A stretch of DNA of 64,000 nucleotides, taken from Lichenostomus cassidix (lineage: Eukaryota > Chordata > Aves > Passeriformes > Meliphagidae). Of this stretch, positions 1-12,100 are shown in pieces. Positions within the stretch are counted from its first letter, which is position 1; each line of letters opens with the position of its first letter. Under the pieces are notes generated by a model. It was not told where the DNA came from. It did no database searches and saw only the letters and a list, made by a program, of their open reading frames with translations. The stretch is from the NCBI GenBank assembly GCA_008360975.2, contig CM039193.1:8608501-8672500 (forward strand), given 5' to 3'. The position numbers were made by a program, and so were the translations under genes.

Positions 1-770
1 ACTCATGCTCTGCTTTTTCTCAAGGTTCTTGTGATATCCCGAGTTACCAGAATCTTCTGATCCACACTGAATTTCTGATGTTGAAAAATGGTTTTCCCTA
101 TTACACAGAAACCCTCAGCTATCTGCTTTGTACCTTTCCTGCTTGAGAATGGCTGTTTCCTTTTACCTGTGCAGATGCTCATCAGCTCTCAGCACAGGAA
201 ACTGAAGGGCCAGCCTGACTCGAGCAGAGTTCAGCATGCAGTTTTTTAGAGGCTGGGCATTGCTGAGGTGGGCTCCTCTCCCCTTTAATTTACCTCAGAC
301 TGTTCAGCAGTAAAGTATTTTCTTCATGACATAAAAAGTATCACTTAACAGTCAGGGAGACATTCATGTAATCTGTGGACAAAAAGCAAGAAGGCACTTG
401 GACAGCATCAATGTCTCAGGGTCAAATAACGTATCTGATAATGAGAACTAGAAGGAGCTGTTATTAAAGGTTTCTTCTAGTTTGTTCTCACCTGCATGGT
501 TTGCTTTTGTTGTGATGTTGGATCCTACACAAAGCTGAACATTGCACGTCCTGGATCTGCAGAGCCTTACAAGAGTAACATGTTAAACCTGCATCCTTAA
601 GCTCTGTCTTGGTAAAACAGGGATCTGTAGTGAAGCCCTATCTGTGCACTATGACTGCTTTGAATCATCTAGAAATATGACTGTACATCTCCAAAACACC
701 ACCTGCCAGGGAAAGGAGTTTTCTAGCCATAGGGAAGGGAGCAGTTTCTTATTGCTGGAATTGGGATTTT
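1..770. other. SZL 3' flank / probable 3' UTR, otherwise no gene seen
   Basis: No coding exon is recognised here. On the minus strand this follows the SZL stop codon, so part of it is probably SZL 3' UTR. An ATTAAA-type polyadenylation signal (minus strand) lies at 284-289, which would give a 3' UTR of roughly 480 nt. I saw no stronger AATAAA candidate closer to the stop. The rest looks like ordinary non-coding DNA. Confidence 0.4.
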
Positions 771-3040
771 TCAGACCTTCCGTCCTGCCTGTTCAGGGCA
801 GCGGTGATGTTTCCACCTCCGCACCGCCTGGTGCAGGTTCCTGTTCCTCTTCTGCCAGGCATAAGCCTTGTTCACCACCACTTTGTCACTCTGTACTTCA
901 CCACTTACAACAAAGACCCCTGCGTGAGTGCCTCGCATGATGTTGTGGGCACAGGTGGCATCTATGTCTAGCCACTGCTGGAGCTTGGCAGGGATTTCAG
1001 TTCTGAGGAGTGGGCCATGCTTCAGGACCTCCACCTTGGAGGCATCCAGGTCAAAGTCCGAGATGGTGGTGGTCGTGTTCTTCCTCAGGATTCGGATTTT
1101 CACTGCTGCAGGGGTTGGAAAAAGAGCTGTGAGTTCTGTTTATTCTTCATAGCTCTCACTTACTTAAGCACATAGAGCCAGCCCAAGGCTTCTCTGCTGT
1201 CTGTGTAATGTGGGGAGGTATCTGTCCAAGCCCTTGTAATTGCAGTGAACTTGTAAAAGTTCTCTTTTGAGGTTAGTTTCTGGTACTGAACACTGTTCTT
1301 AGAATCACAGAATTATTTAGGTTGGAAAATACATCAAAGATCAAGTTTAACCACTGATCCAGCACTGCCCAGTTTGCCACTAAACCATGTCCTCAAGTGC
1401 CACATCTACATCTCTTTCAAATACCTTCCAGGATGGTGACTCAACCCCTTCCCTGGGCAGCCTGTTCCAGTGCTTGATAATGCTTTTGGTGAAGAAATTT
1501 TTCCTATTCCCCAATCTGAACTTCTCCATTGCAACTTGAAGCCATTTCCTCTTGTCTTTGTTACTTGGGAGAAAAAACCTTCTCAATCGATTTCCCTCAT
1601 AAGAGTGGCAAAAATGGGATCTGCTGTAAAAGCTGCAGTTTCTCCAAATCAATATGTTATGGCAAAGCCATTTTCTGTCCATGCCACTGCTTGGCTGCTG
1701 GAGGGAATGGCAGCAATCGAGAGGAAAAGGAGGGTACTCACCAAAATCATTGGCACAGAGGCTTTCCAGGATCTCCCTGGCAGTGCTGGACTCCTCAAGC
1801 TCGCAGTCCTTGCAGCTGGCTCGGGGCACTGCTGCAACAGAAATAAGGTTATAACACCCTTATCAAGCTTCCCTGGAAAAGGCACAATGAAATTTTGTGC
1901 CTGTGAGTGGTGGCTTGATGTTTCATAGTGATGCTTCTTCCTGAGCTACCCAGGCCTTGGAGAGATACCTCAGACTGGCAGGGTGGGAAATGTTAAACTC
2001 TCCTTCCTGTGACTGGGGCAGGCACCATTTGTTGTGCTTTGCTCAGGCTTGTGTGTGTTGCTGCATGTTAAAGCAGCAGTGAAGATGCTTCTTGAAGATG
2101 TCCTAATTTAGAAGAAGCAGCAAAACCAGTGGTATGGCCAGACTCCATCCAGTGATGCTGAAATGATGTTGAAATATCTTTTCTCCCCTTAACTGCTCTT
2201 GAATCTCCCCCAGTGTTCATCAGTATTTGGGTGTTAATTTAGTCCTTCAGACAGACTTTTTTCCAGTGTAACTCATTTCTGCAGAGGCTTACATCCCTCA
2301 TGATGTTTCTAATGTTTAAAGAGAAGGCTTTCAAAACATTTCTTTTTGCATGTTTTTAAGCCCTAGACACACAGCTGAAAGATCAGGGCTGCAGCTCCGT
2401 AGCTCCACTGGAAGCACATCTCACTGCTGAGAGTCTGCACTTCATGAGCTCTCCCACTGTGCCTGGGCCAGAGGCTTTACAGCCTTTCTTTCCCCCTGCC
2501 CCAAGCCCTGCGGGGTCTGATGGCACCCAGGGAGCTAATGAATACAGCAGAGAGAGGAACAAGCCACAGTCAATGTTATGCTAATTTTCTAGACACAGTT
2601 CCCAGACAGAACAAAACTAGAATTTCTATTTTTTTTTAATACAGCTTAAAACCAGAAATATGCAGAGTAGAAACAAGTCATAGAATCACCCTTTTGAGCC
2701 TTCAGCATTACATATGGGAAAATACATGAAGAAAAAACCTCTTACTTCTCCTGCTTGAGGAATTTTCATCCATGGAGACTGCTGCAATGCACAGTTCGTG
2801 ATCTGCAGGGAACTTGTTGCAGTTCAGGATTTCGGGCCAGGGGTAGCCGTAACAAGCCATGACGGGCGCACAGCTTCTCTTGACAGATTCGCAGAGGCTG
2901 CGGCAGGGGTAGATGAGCCTGGGGAGGGGATGGGCATTCAGCACCTCTGTGTGCCTGGCAGGAGGCTGAGGGTCAAGCCCTGGCACCACTGCTTCTGCAC
3001 AGGGCTGTGTGGTAGTGTTAGCAGGTAGTTTGGGGATCTT

Positions 3041-3074
<34 letters not shown>

Positions 3075-4028
3075 AGCATTCATGTCAAGGAAGTAAGGAA
3101 GGGATTTCTGAGGACAGGAGGGATGAGGCTGTTGTATAGAGGCAGCTGCCAGATGCCCTTCACACCCTTAGGGATCTTCTCTAGTTGTGCAAAGACTGCT
3201 TATCTTTAGAGGTGCCTGATGACACACCAAATTTACTTAGCAGCTGTGTACTTTGTGAACTGCACCTCAAAACTGGGGATTTCTTTCTGCTGCTGGAATT
3301 GTTGGGAAATAGTTGGGAAACTGAGAAACCCTCAGTGTTTGGGGTGGGAGTGGGGGTGAAGGACTGCACAGGAGGTGGGAGGTGAAACTAGTGTGTGCCA
3401 GCAGCTGCTGGAGTGTATGAGGGGGTGGCCCGCGGATGTGGCAGCAGTGCCTGGGGCGAGAGAGCAGAAAAATCCCAAGGAGGGAACATATTTCTGCTCC
3501 TGTCATATGAAATGCTCATGTTTCGCTTTCAGAGGGATGTTCCCTGCTGGGTAATCCAATTGTCCCTTGCCGAGAGCAGCAGCACTGCTTCCTGGGGACT
3601 GCACGGATAATATTGAATGCATTTTCTCTCGGGAGACACATGCAGTTGTGCTTCTGGGGGAAGTTAGCTTTAAAGCTGAAATAACTCATAAAAATGTCTT
3701 ACCTGTCCAAGCAGATCGGTGCAAAGAGGGAGCAGAGGAAAATCCTAGCGTCTGGGTGGCACTCCCTAGCCAGCAAGGGCAGCCAGCTGGAAGACTGCTG
3801 GATGACTTCTGTCATGGTCTCATGCTCCAGCAGGTTGGGAATCCTCATCTCGGAGTAGCCGATGTCGTAGCACAAGGCCATGCGGTGTGGGATGGGCATG
3901 CAGCTGGAGGATCTCCTCAGGTAGCTTGCCCAGGAGCCTGGAGAGCCCCAGAGAAGCAGGCGTGCCAGGAGACCCAGCAGCCACGGGCCACCCAGCCTCG
4001 AGGGGTGCCTGCAGGGGGACATGACCAT
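771..4028 (-). CDS. SZL: Sizzled-type secreted Frizzled-related protein (CRD plus netrin-like domain)
   Basis: Minus-strand exons: 3703-4028, 2746-2918, 1742-1831, 771-1105, with GT/AG borders and consistent phases, giving about 307 residues (SFRPs are about 280-315). Exon 1 encodes a hydrophobic signal peptide (leucine-rich stretch ending near GSWA) and the first half of the cysteine-rich Frizzled domain (YDIGYSEMR, CSLFAPIC). Exon 2 completes it (PCRSLC, CAPVM, GYPWPEIL). Exon 3 links to the netrin-like domain (LCANDF), and exon 4 encodes that domain, ending in WKHHRC. Known for Sizzled: a secreted inhibitor of Tolloid/BMP1 proteases that protects Chordin and forms a BMP feedback loop. The choice of SZL over SFRP1/2/5 rests on recalled resemblance at YSEMR and the HHRC end. 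The first ATG (4028) is used; a second lies two codons later. Exons 3 and 4 both start at NAGNAG acceptors. SZL is, to my knowledge, absent from mammals. Confidence 0.88.
1301..1600 (-). mobile_element. CR1 LINE fragment, 3' end, in SZL intron 3
   Basis: The plus strand begins with AGAATCACAGAATT followed by a 'ggttggaaaa...gatcaag' tract, the usual antisense appearance of a CR1 3' end. Further in, the minus strand encodes the C-terminal tail of the CR1 reverse-transcriptase ORF (HWNRLPREGVESPS then LEDMV and a stop). It is truncated at its 5' end and is not an active element. It lies between SZL exons 3 and 4. The right border is approximate. Confidence 0.85.
3044..3073. repeat. T30 homopolymer in SZL intron 1
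   Basis: An uninterrupted run of about 30 T on the plus strand (A30 in the SZL sense), about 125 bp upstream of SZL exon 2. I see no SINE or retrogene body attached. Length is likely polymorphic or affected by sequencing error. Confidence 0.8.
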
Positions 4029-4089
4029 GCTTGGAGCGAGTGAACCAACAGCACACCCCAGACTGAGCTGCTCCTGACTGTGGGATGCC

Positions 4090-4096
4090 TTTTATA
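4090..4096 (-). promoter_or_regulatory. SZL: TATA box of SZL
   Basis: On the minus strand the sequence reads GGCTATAAAAGGC, a near-perfect TATA box, about 62 nt upstream of the first SZL ATG. This predicts a start site near 4060-4066 and a 5' UTR of only about 35 nt. It agrees with SZL exon 1 being the true first exon and fits a developmentally regulated gene rather than a CpG-island housekeeping promoter. Confidence 0.7.
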
Positions 4097-5313
4097 GCCT
4101 ACGAGCCACCTCTTTGTCAATCCATCCTCATTAAGTGCGGCCCTTTCAGAGCCCTCATGGGGAAGACAATGCTCCAATTTTCATTTGCCAGCGGCCCCGA
4201 TTGTTTGTATTTTAGCAGGGGTTTGGCTTAGATCAGCAGGTGTGGAAATGAGGGCAGTTGGGGAGGGATGAATGACTTGGCCCATGTGTCTTGGGGCTCT
4301 TTCAGCCAAGATTGAATCTCTGTTTGACACCAGTGCTCCAACCCATCCCCTTTCTCTTGCTCCAGGATTAGTCATTATTTCATAAACCCCAATGTTTTCC
4401 TCTCTTTTGTTTTTTGTAAAAGCAATCAAGTGTTGCTCAAAGTCAATTAGGAGGCATTTGTTTAGCTGGATCTATTGTTGAGCAGGCAGGGAGATAGGAT
4501 GGTCTCACAGCCAGAAGTTAACCGTTTATGAGAGCTGAGGGCAGAGAGGAGCTAATTTGCAGCTGTGGGGCCAGGTTATTTGCAGACAGGATTGGCAGCA
4601 CTCAGCTGGAAACCCCCTCACCTTGCACCTTGCATGACAGCATGCCTTCCAGTTAACAGAATTCCTACTTCATTCCAAAATCCCATTCGTACCACTGAAG
4701 AGTGGAAATGTCCTTCCTCCAGCATGTAATTAAGATTCCATAAGCCATCATTATTGTAGCCCAGTTTGGGGAGCTGGAAATACTGGGGGCATTGGTTGCC
4801 AGTGTACACGGTTCATTTGGACCTGGTGCTGAGCCACGAGGTTCAAACTGGTCAGTGGAAGCTCCAGCTCTGAAGCATCCTCTGGCACAAGGACCCTGCG
4901 CTGCCTGTGGCGGAAATTGTTTCCTTGGAGGGTGTTGCAGATACAGCTGGCTGCATTGTGTTCCTGGGGCTTACCAGGAACAGCTCATTTTCTACAGGGC
5001 TGGTTCTGGTCTGTGCTTAGCAGGAAGCCAACTGCTTATTGACAGCTTTAGCCGATAGGGTTGATTTCAGGTCATGGAAGTAATTAATTTTCCCCCCCCG
5101 TTTGAGGATTGCTGCTGTAGATGATCTATAGTGTGTCCTTGGCACATACCTGCAGGATCTCTAGGGAGTTGCAATTTGGAGAGCAGGACCTTGGGTCCAG
5201 GAACACTTAACCTGTCCTGCACTGGTGGTTTTTCTTTCCCTTTTCAAAAGTCTCAGCAGCTGGTAACAAGGTCGCCATAGCTGTGACAGACACCAGCCAG
5301 GGGGATCCGCAGG

Positions 5314-5372
5314 GTCCAGGGGTGAGAGTCTTAACTGCTCTGGAGAGTCCAGAGAGTCTTAACTGCTCTGGA
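5314..5372 (+). repeat. Short tandem duplication
   Basis: The string AGAGTCTTAACTGCTCTGGA occurs twice, 28 bp apart, and GTCCAG precedes each copy. The copies are identical over about 21 bases and differ by a small indel in the spacer, so the duplication looks recent. No coding role is seen. Confidence 0.75.
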
Positions 5373-5824
5373 ATGGCACCTTGCCACTGGTTTCCAAGTG
5401 CGTGCCCAGTGTACCATGCAGCTAGAAATCTCCTAGCCTCCTGCTCATCTGGGGATTTCTCTGCATTTAAATTTTCTTGGAATCATGCAATTGCCTCATT
5501 GCTATTGGGTTTGTGCTGCAAAGGAAAGCTAGAGATACCTGGATATGGAGCCTGGCATCCTCCATGTGCGGTATCTGGTATCTTCTTCTTTAATACTGCA
5601 TTTGAAGACCATTTTTAGTGGAGGATCAAGAGAATGAGTGGGAATAAGTTAAAATTTTTCTCCTTTCTGTTTGAGTTTCATAGTAGAGCACTGTGCCATG
5701 CGCCCCTCAAAGGGATATGGTTATGTGTAATGTGCCATCCTCTCCACATGAGAGCAAGGAAGCCTGAAACCCTGGCCATCACCACTGCCCACTGTAAAGA
5801 TTTTTGGCCTCACTTCCTGTAAAG

Positions 5825-5973
5825 CAGCAGTTCCCAGACTGTGATCCACATGGCACCTTTGAAATGGTAATACGCAGTGATATGCACATGTTTGTTCACT
5901 CCTTTGTCCATTGTGGTATCTGTGAGAGAGTTTAAGGGCTTGACCCCGGGATCCAAACATTTAGGAACTGCTG
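5825..5973. mobile_element. Candidate non-autonomous hAT-like element (MITE, about 149 bp)
   Basis: The ends are inverted repeats: CAGCAGTTCC on the left and GGAACTGCTG on the right, a perfect 10-bp match of the CAG...CTG kind usual for hAT transposons. The flanking 8-mers CTGTAAAG and CTATAAAA agree at 6 of 8 positions, as expected for a decayed 8-bp hAT target duplication. No transposase is encoded. Confidence 0.5.
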
Positions 5974-6191
5974 CTATAAAAATACCTGCCTCCAGCAGCT
6001 CAGGTGTGTGGTGTATGCTCTTTGAGAGCCGTTCTGGTAGAAGAATGGATGTTTTTGAATGGCCCAAACTTAGACAGTACCTAAATTTCCCCCCACCTCT
6101 TTTGGTTTTTTTCCTGAGTGTCCTACCACCAGCATAGGATCCCACTGTAACAGTTCCTCAGTCTCTGTTGCTGCTCACACTTTTGCTGCAG

Positions 6192-9100
6192 AAATTCCTG
6201 ACTTCCTGACAGAGGAGGAATGCAAGCTCATTGTCCATCTGGCAAAGCTGAAGGGGCTGCAGAAGAGCCAGATCCTACCAACGGAGGACTATGAGGAAGC
6301 CATGGAAATGATAGAAATCAGCCAGATGGACATTTTCAATCTGCTGGATCACAATCAGGATGGGCAGCTGCAGCTCAAAGAGGTAGAGTGCAGGACAGAC
6401 CAGGGGAGGTTTGCTGGGAACCCTGTGGCACTTCCCCTCCTCAGATGCTCTCGTGGTTACTCATGTGCTTGGGTGGGGCCAGACCCAGGGATATACCAAT
6501 CACAATTTGCTTAATTTTATGTCTCAAGACTTGTGCTGGCCTTCAGCATGGAAGTTTCTGGGGCGACGTGCAGCACTTGTCATGCTTTTGGGAGGCAGCA
6601 ACAGTCCTCAGCAGGACATGTGTGTTTTGAATATGCTGGATAAAAAGTTCCTGTGCTGTGGGTTGCCTCTTGCTGTGTGTCCTGGGAAGTGTGTTTGTCA
6701 CATAGGCCCTGCTTCGTGCAGCCTGTGGGCAACTTGCTGTGTGAATTCACAAGCCCCAGCAAAGCCACCCCTGTTGACGAGCCAAGGGGGATAATGAGCA
6801 CCTTGTCCACAGCTCTTCATCACCCTTGCCTTGTATGGCAGGATGCATCAGGGCAGTTTCTGGCAATTCAAGTGTGTCCCTCCTCAGGCTCCCATTTGAG
6901 GTGAAGCTGGGAGTCTGAACCACCCTGTGTGCCACCAGTGCTGTGGAGTATGGGAAGCTGTGCCAGTGAAAGCACAGTGCAAGGCTCCTTTCTCTGAAGG
7001 TCAGAGGCTGCTGAGAGCTCTTCAGGCTTCTGCATCTCTCTGTACATGTTGAAGGGAAGAATTTTTTTCCAAGTCCTTACCTGGGACAATTAAAAGCATT
7101 CACTTATATCATCAATAGCTTTACTTTCCCTTCAAGAGAAAGAGCTGTGCTTTTTCCACCTCAGGGCTGGTTAACCAAGTCCCAGCGGTCATTTGCCATG
7201 ACCTAAACTGGAAACAACAGCACCCATCAGCCACACTCTGTGTGTGGCTACCGGATGATTCTCACTGAATCATCTTTCTGCAGAGATGTGCTGATGCCTG
7301 TCTGTCTGACATGCTGTGGAGGAGATCCTGTCAGGCCTCATGCAGTGAATCTGTAGGGTCTCAGAAGTGCAAGAAACCAGTGCCTGTTGTTGATCCATTT
7401 ATGAATTTCAGGTGTTGACCCACACCCGACTTGGGAACGGCAGGTGGATGACCCCCGAAAACATCCGGGAGATGTACACAGCGGTCAAAGCTGATCCTGA
7501 TGGGAATGGTAAGAGCAGCTCCATGGGAATCCCTTCACCCTCAGCAACTTGGACATCTTGCACAACCATGTGGGGGAGAGCACAAGCCATGTCCCTGCCC
7601 AGGCCTGCTTCTCTATCTGAATTCTTCAAAGGGACATAACACTGCCCTAGACACCTTCTCAGGAAAGTAAATACAGTGTAACCCTCTTACTGCAGCACTC
7701 CTGCCCCTGGGTGCTGCCCCTGCATCACCACTCTAGCGGGTAACTGGTCCCACTGCCTGGGCTTGGAACTTGCTGGAGCAGGACCAGACCACAACTCTGC
7801 ACTCCCTCTGCCTGTTAGACCTGCCTTGGTTCGTGCCGTGCTGTAAGAGGATCTTTGGGCTGTGCTTCTGCTCCCCTGGTCTGAGAAATCACTCAGGTTC
7901 TGTCTACAGAGCTCTTGTTACCTGGGATGCAGATATTCAGACACACCTTCCACACCCCACCCTGTTTTCAGGGACTTTTGCAGCAGGCCAGGTGTCACTG
8001 TCAGGGGAGAGTGGAATAGGTGGAGGTGGGGGTGATCTTGTTGGTCAGCCTTTGGCGCTGACCCCCCTGTCTGCCATTGCAACCTCTCTGTGCTCCATGA
8101 GGCCACTTCTGCCCCTCCTGGCCCTGGTCTCCCAACGGCTCCCGCTGGTCCGGACATACACTCTAACCTCTGCTGCTCTAATTAGAGTGACCTCAATTAA
8201 GCAACACTCCATTTCCTAATCAAATTAAGTGAATGCACAGGCTCTGCACACTCTCTTCCAATGACCTGGCATTGAGAGCTGCCCTGGAGGAGCTGCTTTG
8301 GAGTTGAAGCAGTAGCAGTGTGAATGCATAAATATCCGGAGGGCACCCTGTGCCACTCTCCTCCAGGCTGGTGGCATTCTTGGCAGGGGTATGACTGAGT
8401 CCTCAGTGGCTTTTCCACCATTCTGGACATTAACAAATGAAAGGTCCTGTTAAAGGGCTCTTGGCAGGACCTTGCTTCCAGAGTGCTGCTTCCCTCTGTT
8501 GTTAGATTGGTACATGACACGGAGAGACCAGGTCACAACCTGGATGTGACACTGCGTCATCAAAGACTGTGGGGAGTAAGGGGAAGTGGGGACAGAGAGA
8601 CACTGGGAATAATAACAGTCGATCATTTGGTCATGACACTGGCACCTGAGGAACTGTCCCTGACTGACCCTGGTGGCTGGTCCCTCCTCCTTCCAGGGGG
8701 TGCTGGTGCCCAGGGAGCAGAGCTGGCACCCAGCAATGCTGGGTTTGCTGCCTGAGTGAGCTCCTCTCCCAGCCCATGGTGTGTGCTGGGCAGCCCAGGG
8801 CACCACGCTGCACATTGGTGTCTGGGACCTATGCAGGGCTTCTCTTCTCCAGAGGAGAAACAACAAATGTAAGGATTTTCCTGAAGCTGGTAAAGGCAAG
8901 ACTGCATTCCTTGCTGATTCCAGTTGAGTGCAAACAAAAAGTACCTTTTCTAGGAGAAACTGCTTTATACCTCTTGCTTTTTGGTTATTTTTACTTACAC
9001 AAGACCTTACTGTCATGTATTCCTCATTCGTGTTTTGCAGTTACACATGCAGGAGCATGTACTACTTGTTTTGGGTTTGGCTTTTTCTTAATTGCCCTGC

Positions 9101-12100
9101 AAGGTTGTGTAGAAAATGTGGTCTGAGGTGTCCCATTCTGCTCTTAAACATGTCAATTTAAATAGCTAAGTAACAAGCCTCAAGACACTGAGTGGCACAG
9201 ACTTCTTTGTGTGTATCAGAACTGTAGTGGCTGTTTCTCTTTTGATGGATTGATTTGCGTGTTTCAGGAACTTTTTAAAGTTTAAAATAGTATTTTGCCT
9301 GTACCAGTTCTGACCCTGCACAGTTCACTTTGGCAGGTTGCTGTGTGTGTCCTCTGCTGCAGGCAAGAGCATTGCTGGAGCCCATGATCATGGGCAGAAG
9401 GGGTGCAGCCTGTGATGGACACAGTGGACCCTGACTGGGGTGTGTGAAGAAGGCAGTTTCTGCAGTGCCCTCAGCTGGTGTTTCTCCCAGTACAGGACAC
9501 AAGAACTGTTACCTGCACCAGAGTCAGATGGTTTTTCCTCTGTTCCCATAGGTGTGCTGAGTTTGGAGGAGTTCAAGCAGTTGAATATCCGTGATTTCCA
9601 CAAGTACATGGGAAGCCAGAAAGTGAAGATGAGTGACTTGGTGCGCAACAGCCAGCACACCTGGCTGTACCAGGGCGAGGGGGCACACCAGGTCATGAGA
9701 GCCATTCGGCAAAGGTAAGGGCCAGGCAGCTGAGGGGAGGTTGGGTTTGGGTAGGCATCACCTGTGTGCTGGGAGAGGCAGTGGCAAACTCACTAATATT
9801 CACACTTCCTAATTGTGTGAAAAGTCTATGGAGTATAAAGAGCAATGAACGCAGAGAAAAAATGGGGAGAAGAGGTTTTCATTAGAACAAGAATTTGTAT
9901 TGTCCTGTGGAAAGGGAAAAAAAAATCAAACCTTTCAGCATCTCCATTCACTTTTGGGAACAGCCCTATAAAACCAGGAAGATTTGGCAGTATATGAAAT
10001 CATTCATTCTAATTAGTAACTGAGCTTACTGTGAGAAACTGCCTGTTTCCAATGCTGTCTGGGTGCCAGTAGTTACTGTCATTTGCTTTAGTTACTCATG
10101 CATTTCAGTGAAATCTGCCTTAGCTGTTCAGAGCTGACTTTTTAAAAAGCACAACTTCACCTTAAATAAGCCAAGTTAGTTTAATCCTCCAAGCACACAT
10201 ATTGTAGGGCAGCTCATGGCAGATGGGAGAACCTCTTACCCTTCCCTTCATCTCAGATTTGGTACTGGGAAGAGCTGAAGCCCAGCATGAAGCCCAAATC
10301 GTGTAGTTGTGGTGAGTTTCAGATAATTGGCTGGAGACTCGTTTGTTCTTGTGTTGCTGGTCCTCACCCAGAACATGGGTGGGTAAAATCTGTCCTGAGG
10401 CCTGAAGAACAGCTGTTGGCCACTCCTTTTCTTTAGTGCATCCCAGTGGGAAAATGGGGTTGCATATTGCCTTGATTAGAGCAGACTGGGGCTGCCACCT
10501 TCTCCGTGCCAACTAGCCAGCACACACAATCATCGGCATTCCGCTTGTACGCTCTCCAGTTGGCTGCTGTTAGGAGGATGTGAAGACACAGCACTGAAGG
10601 AGGCTGTTAGCCCTCCCTGGGACCATGCAGCGCCTGCAGGGGTTTTGCCATCCTGCCTGGGTGCCACGTTCTCCTTGCACCTGCCCCGAGGGCTTCACCA
10701 GTCTGGATTCTCAGAGCTCTGAGTGTTCTTTGGCAGGTCTCAAGACGTACCTGCTTGCCTTGGGGATGATCTCAGATGTAGCAGTGGAAAAATCCCAGAG
10801 CAGGAGGGCTCCAGTCTCCTTGATCACTTCCAGTGCCTCTCTGCCCTGGGGGAGGCTGCTGAAAAGGCAACAGGGAAAGGTGAGTTAGGTGACAAGACTA
10901 TTCCTAGAGCTAGTCTCTCATTCACTCTCAGCAGGGGCCCTGTGCTTTGCTAACTGTCCCCAAGGTCTGTAGGTGGTGTGCAGGAGTCCAGAGAAGTGAT
11001 GAGATGGCACATGAAGGCTCCAGGGACATGCACAGAAGGGATCTTGCTGAGCAAGCAAAGTCTTCCTGAGAGCAGTTCTGCTGGAGATGCTTCCTTCGGT
11101 TTTGTTTTGATTTTTCATTAACCTTGATGAGGGCTTTCTGAGCCAATGCTGATGGTCCAACAGATCTGTAAGGATCTGGTTATCTCTTGGCATGCTTGCT
11201 GCAGCCCATCCGTCTCTCCGGTCTGTTGGGGAAGGGGGTTCTCTTTCTCTGGATTTATTCACTGCTTGGGAATAGTTGCCAACCAGGGTGAAGGTGCTTT
11301 CCACTCACCTGCTCTGTTCTTCCCCAGGGTAATGCGCCTGACTCGCTTGCCCCCTGAGATCGTGGAGCACAGCGAGCCCCTGCAGGTTGTGCGGTACGAC
11401 CAAGGAGGGCACTACCACGCCCACATGGACAGTGGCCCCGTGTTCCCTGAGACTGCCTGCAGCCACACGAAGCTTGTTGCTAATGAAAGCGCTCCCTTTG
11501 AGACATCCTGCCGGTAAGCTCTGCCCTGAACCCATTACACAAGGGGTGTGGAGAGCCATCTCACCACATGTACGGTTCAGTGCTGCTTGGATTGTGGGCT
11601 CACAAACCAGCTCGGGACACCAGTGGCATGAAGGGGTTTTAAAAGGGGAGGTGGACAAATCCTGTGGGTCCACACAAGGAAGGCAGAGTGGGTGGGCCAT
11701 GCCTAGCAGAGCCTACAAGTGCACTCACTGCTCTTGGTGAGAGTGTACTTTGTCATCCTTGTGTTACTCTTGGAGAAAAGCTGATGGGGTAAATCATGTG
11801 CCATGTGATGTCTTGTGCATCTCAGTCCCTGTGCATCTCCTCGTGTTCCTGGTGTGTCTCCTGACAGCCTCTGTCTTGCAGGTATGTGACCGTGCTGTTC
11901 TACCTGAACAATGTGACTGGGGGAGGTGAAACAGTCTTTCCTATCGCTGATAACAGGACCTACGAAGAGATGGTAAATGAACTTTGCCTACATGTTACCC
12001 CTGGGGATTCAGAGTCCCTCTTTGAATGTCTTTTTTCACTGTGGCTGCAGAAGGGATCTGGTGCGTGAGGTTGGTGGGCATTAGCATTCATAGCTAGAGC

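Larger units (their letters stand above)
4097..6191. other. SZL upstream region / putative P4HTM intron 1; no coding exon seen
   Basis: I looked here for the missing first coding exon of P4HTM (cytoplasmic tail, one transmembrane helix, and the segment ending just before the EIPDFL motif) and found none. The region holds a duplicated 28-33 bp segment near 5314-5372 and a candidate hAT-type miniature element at 5825-5973. It is not GC-rich, unlike typical first exons in this window. Confidence 0.5.

Noticed and set aside
2676..2692. TCATAGAATCACCC resembling the antisense start of a CR1 3' end
   Set aside because: Only about a dozen bases match and the expected following CR1 sequence is absent.
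2708..3079. Minus-strand frame beginning with a poly-lysine run
   Set aside because: The lysines are the translated A30 homopolymer in SZL intron 1. Only the part from 2918 leftwards is a real exon.
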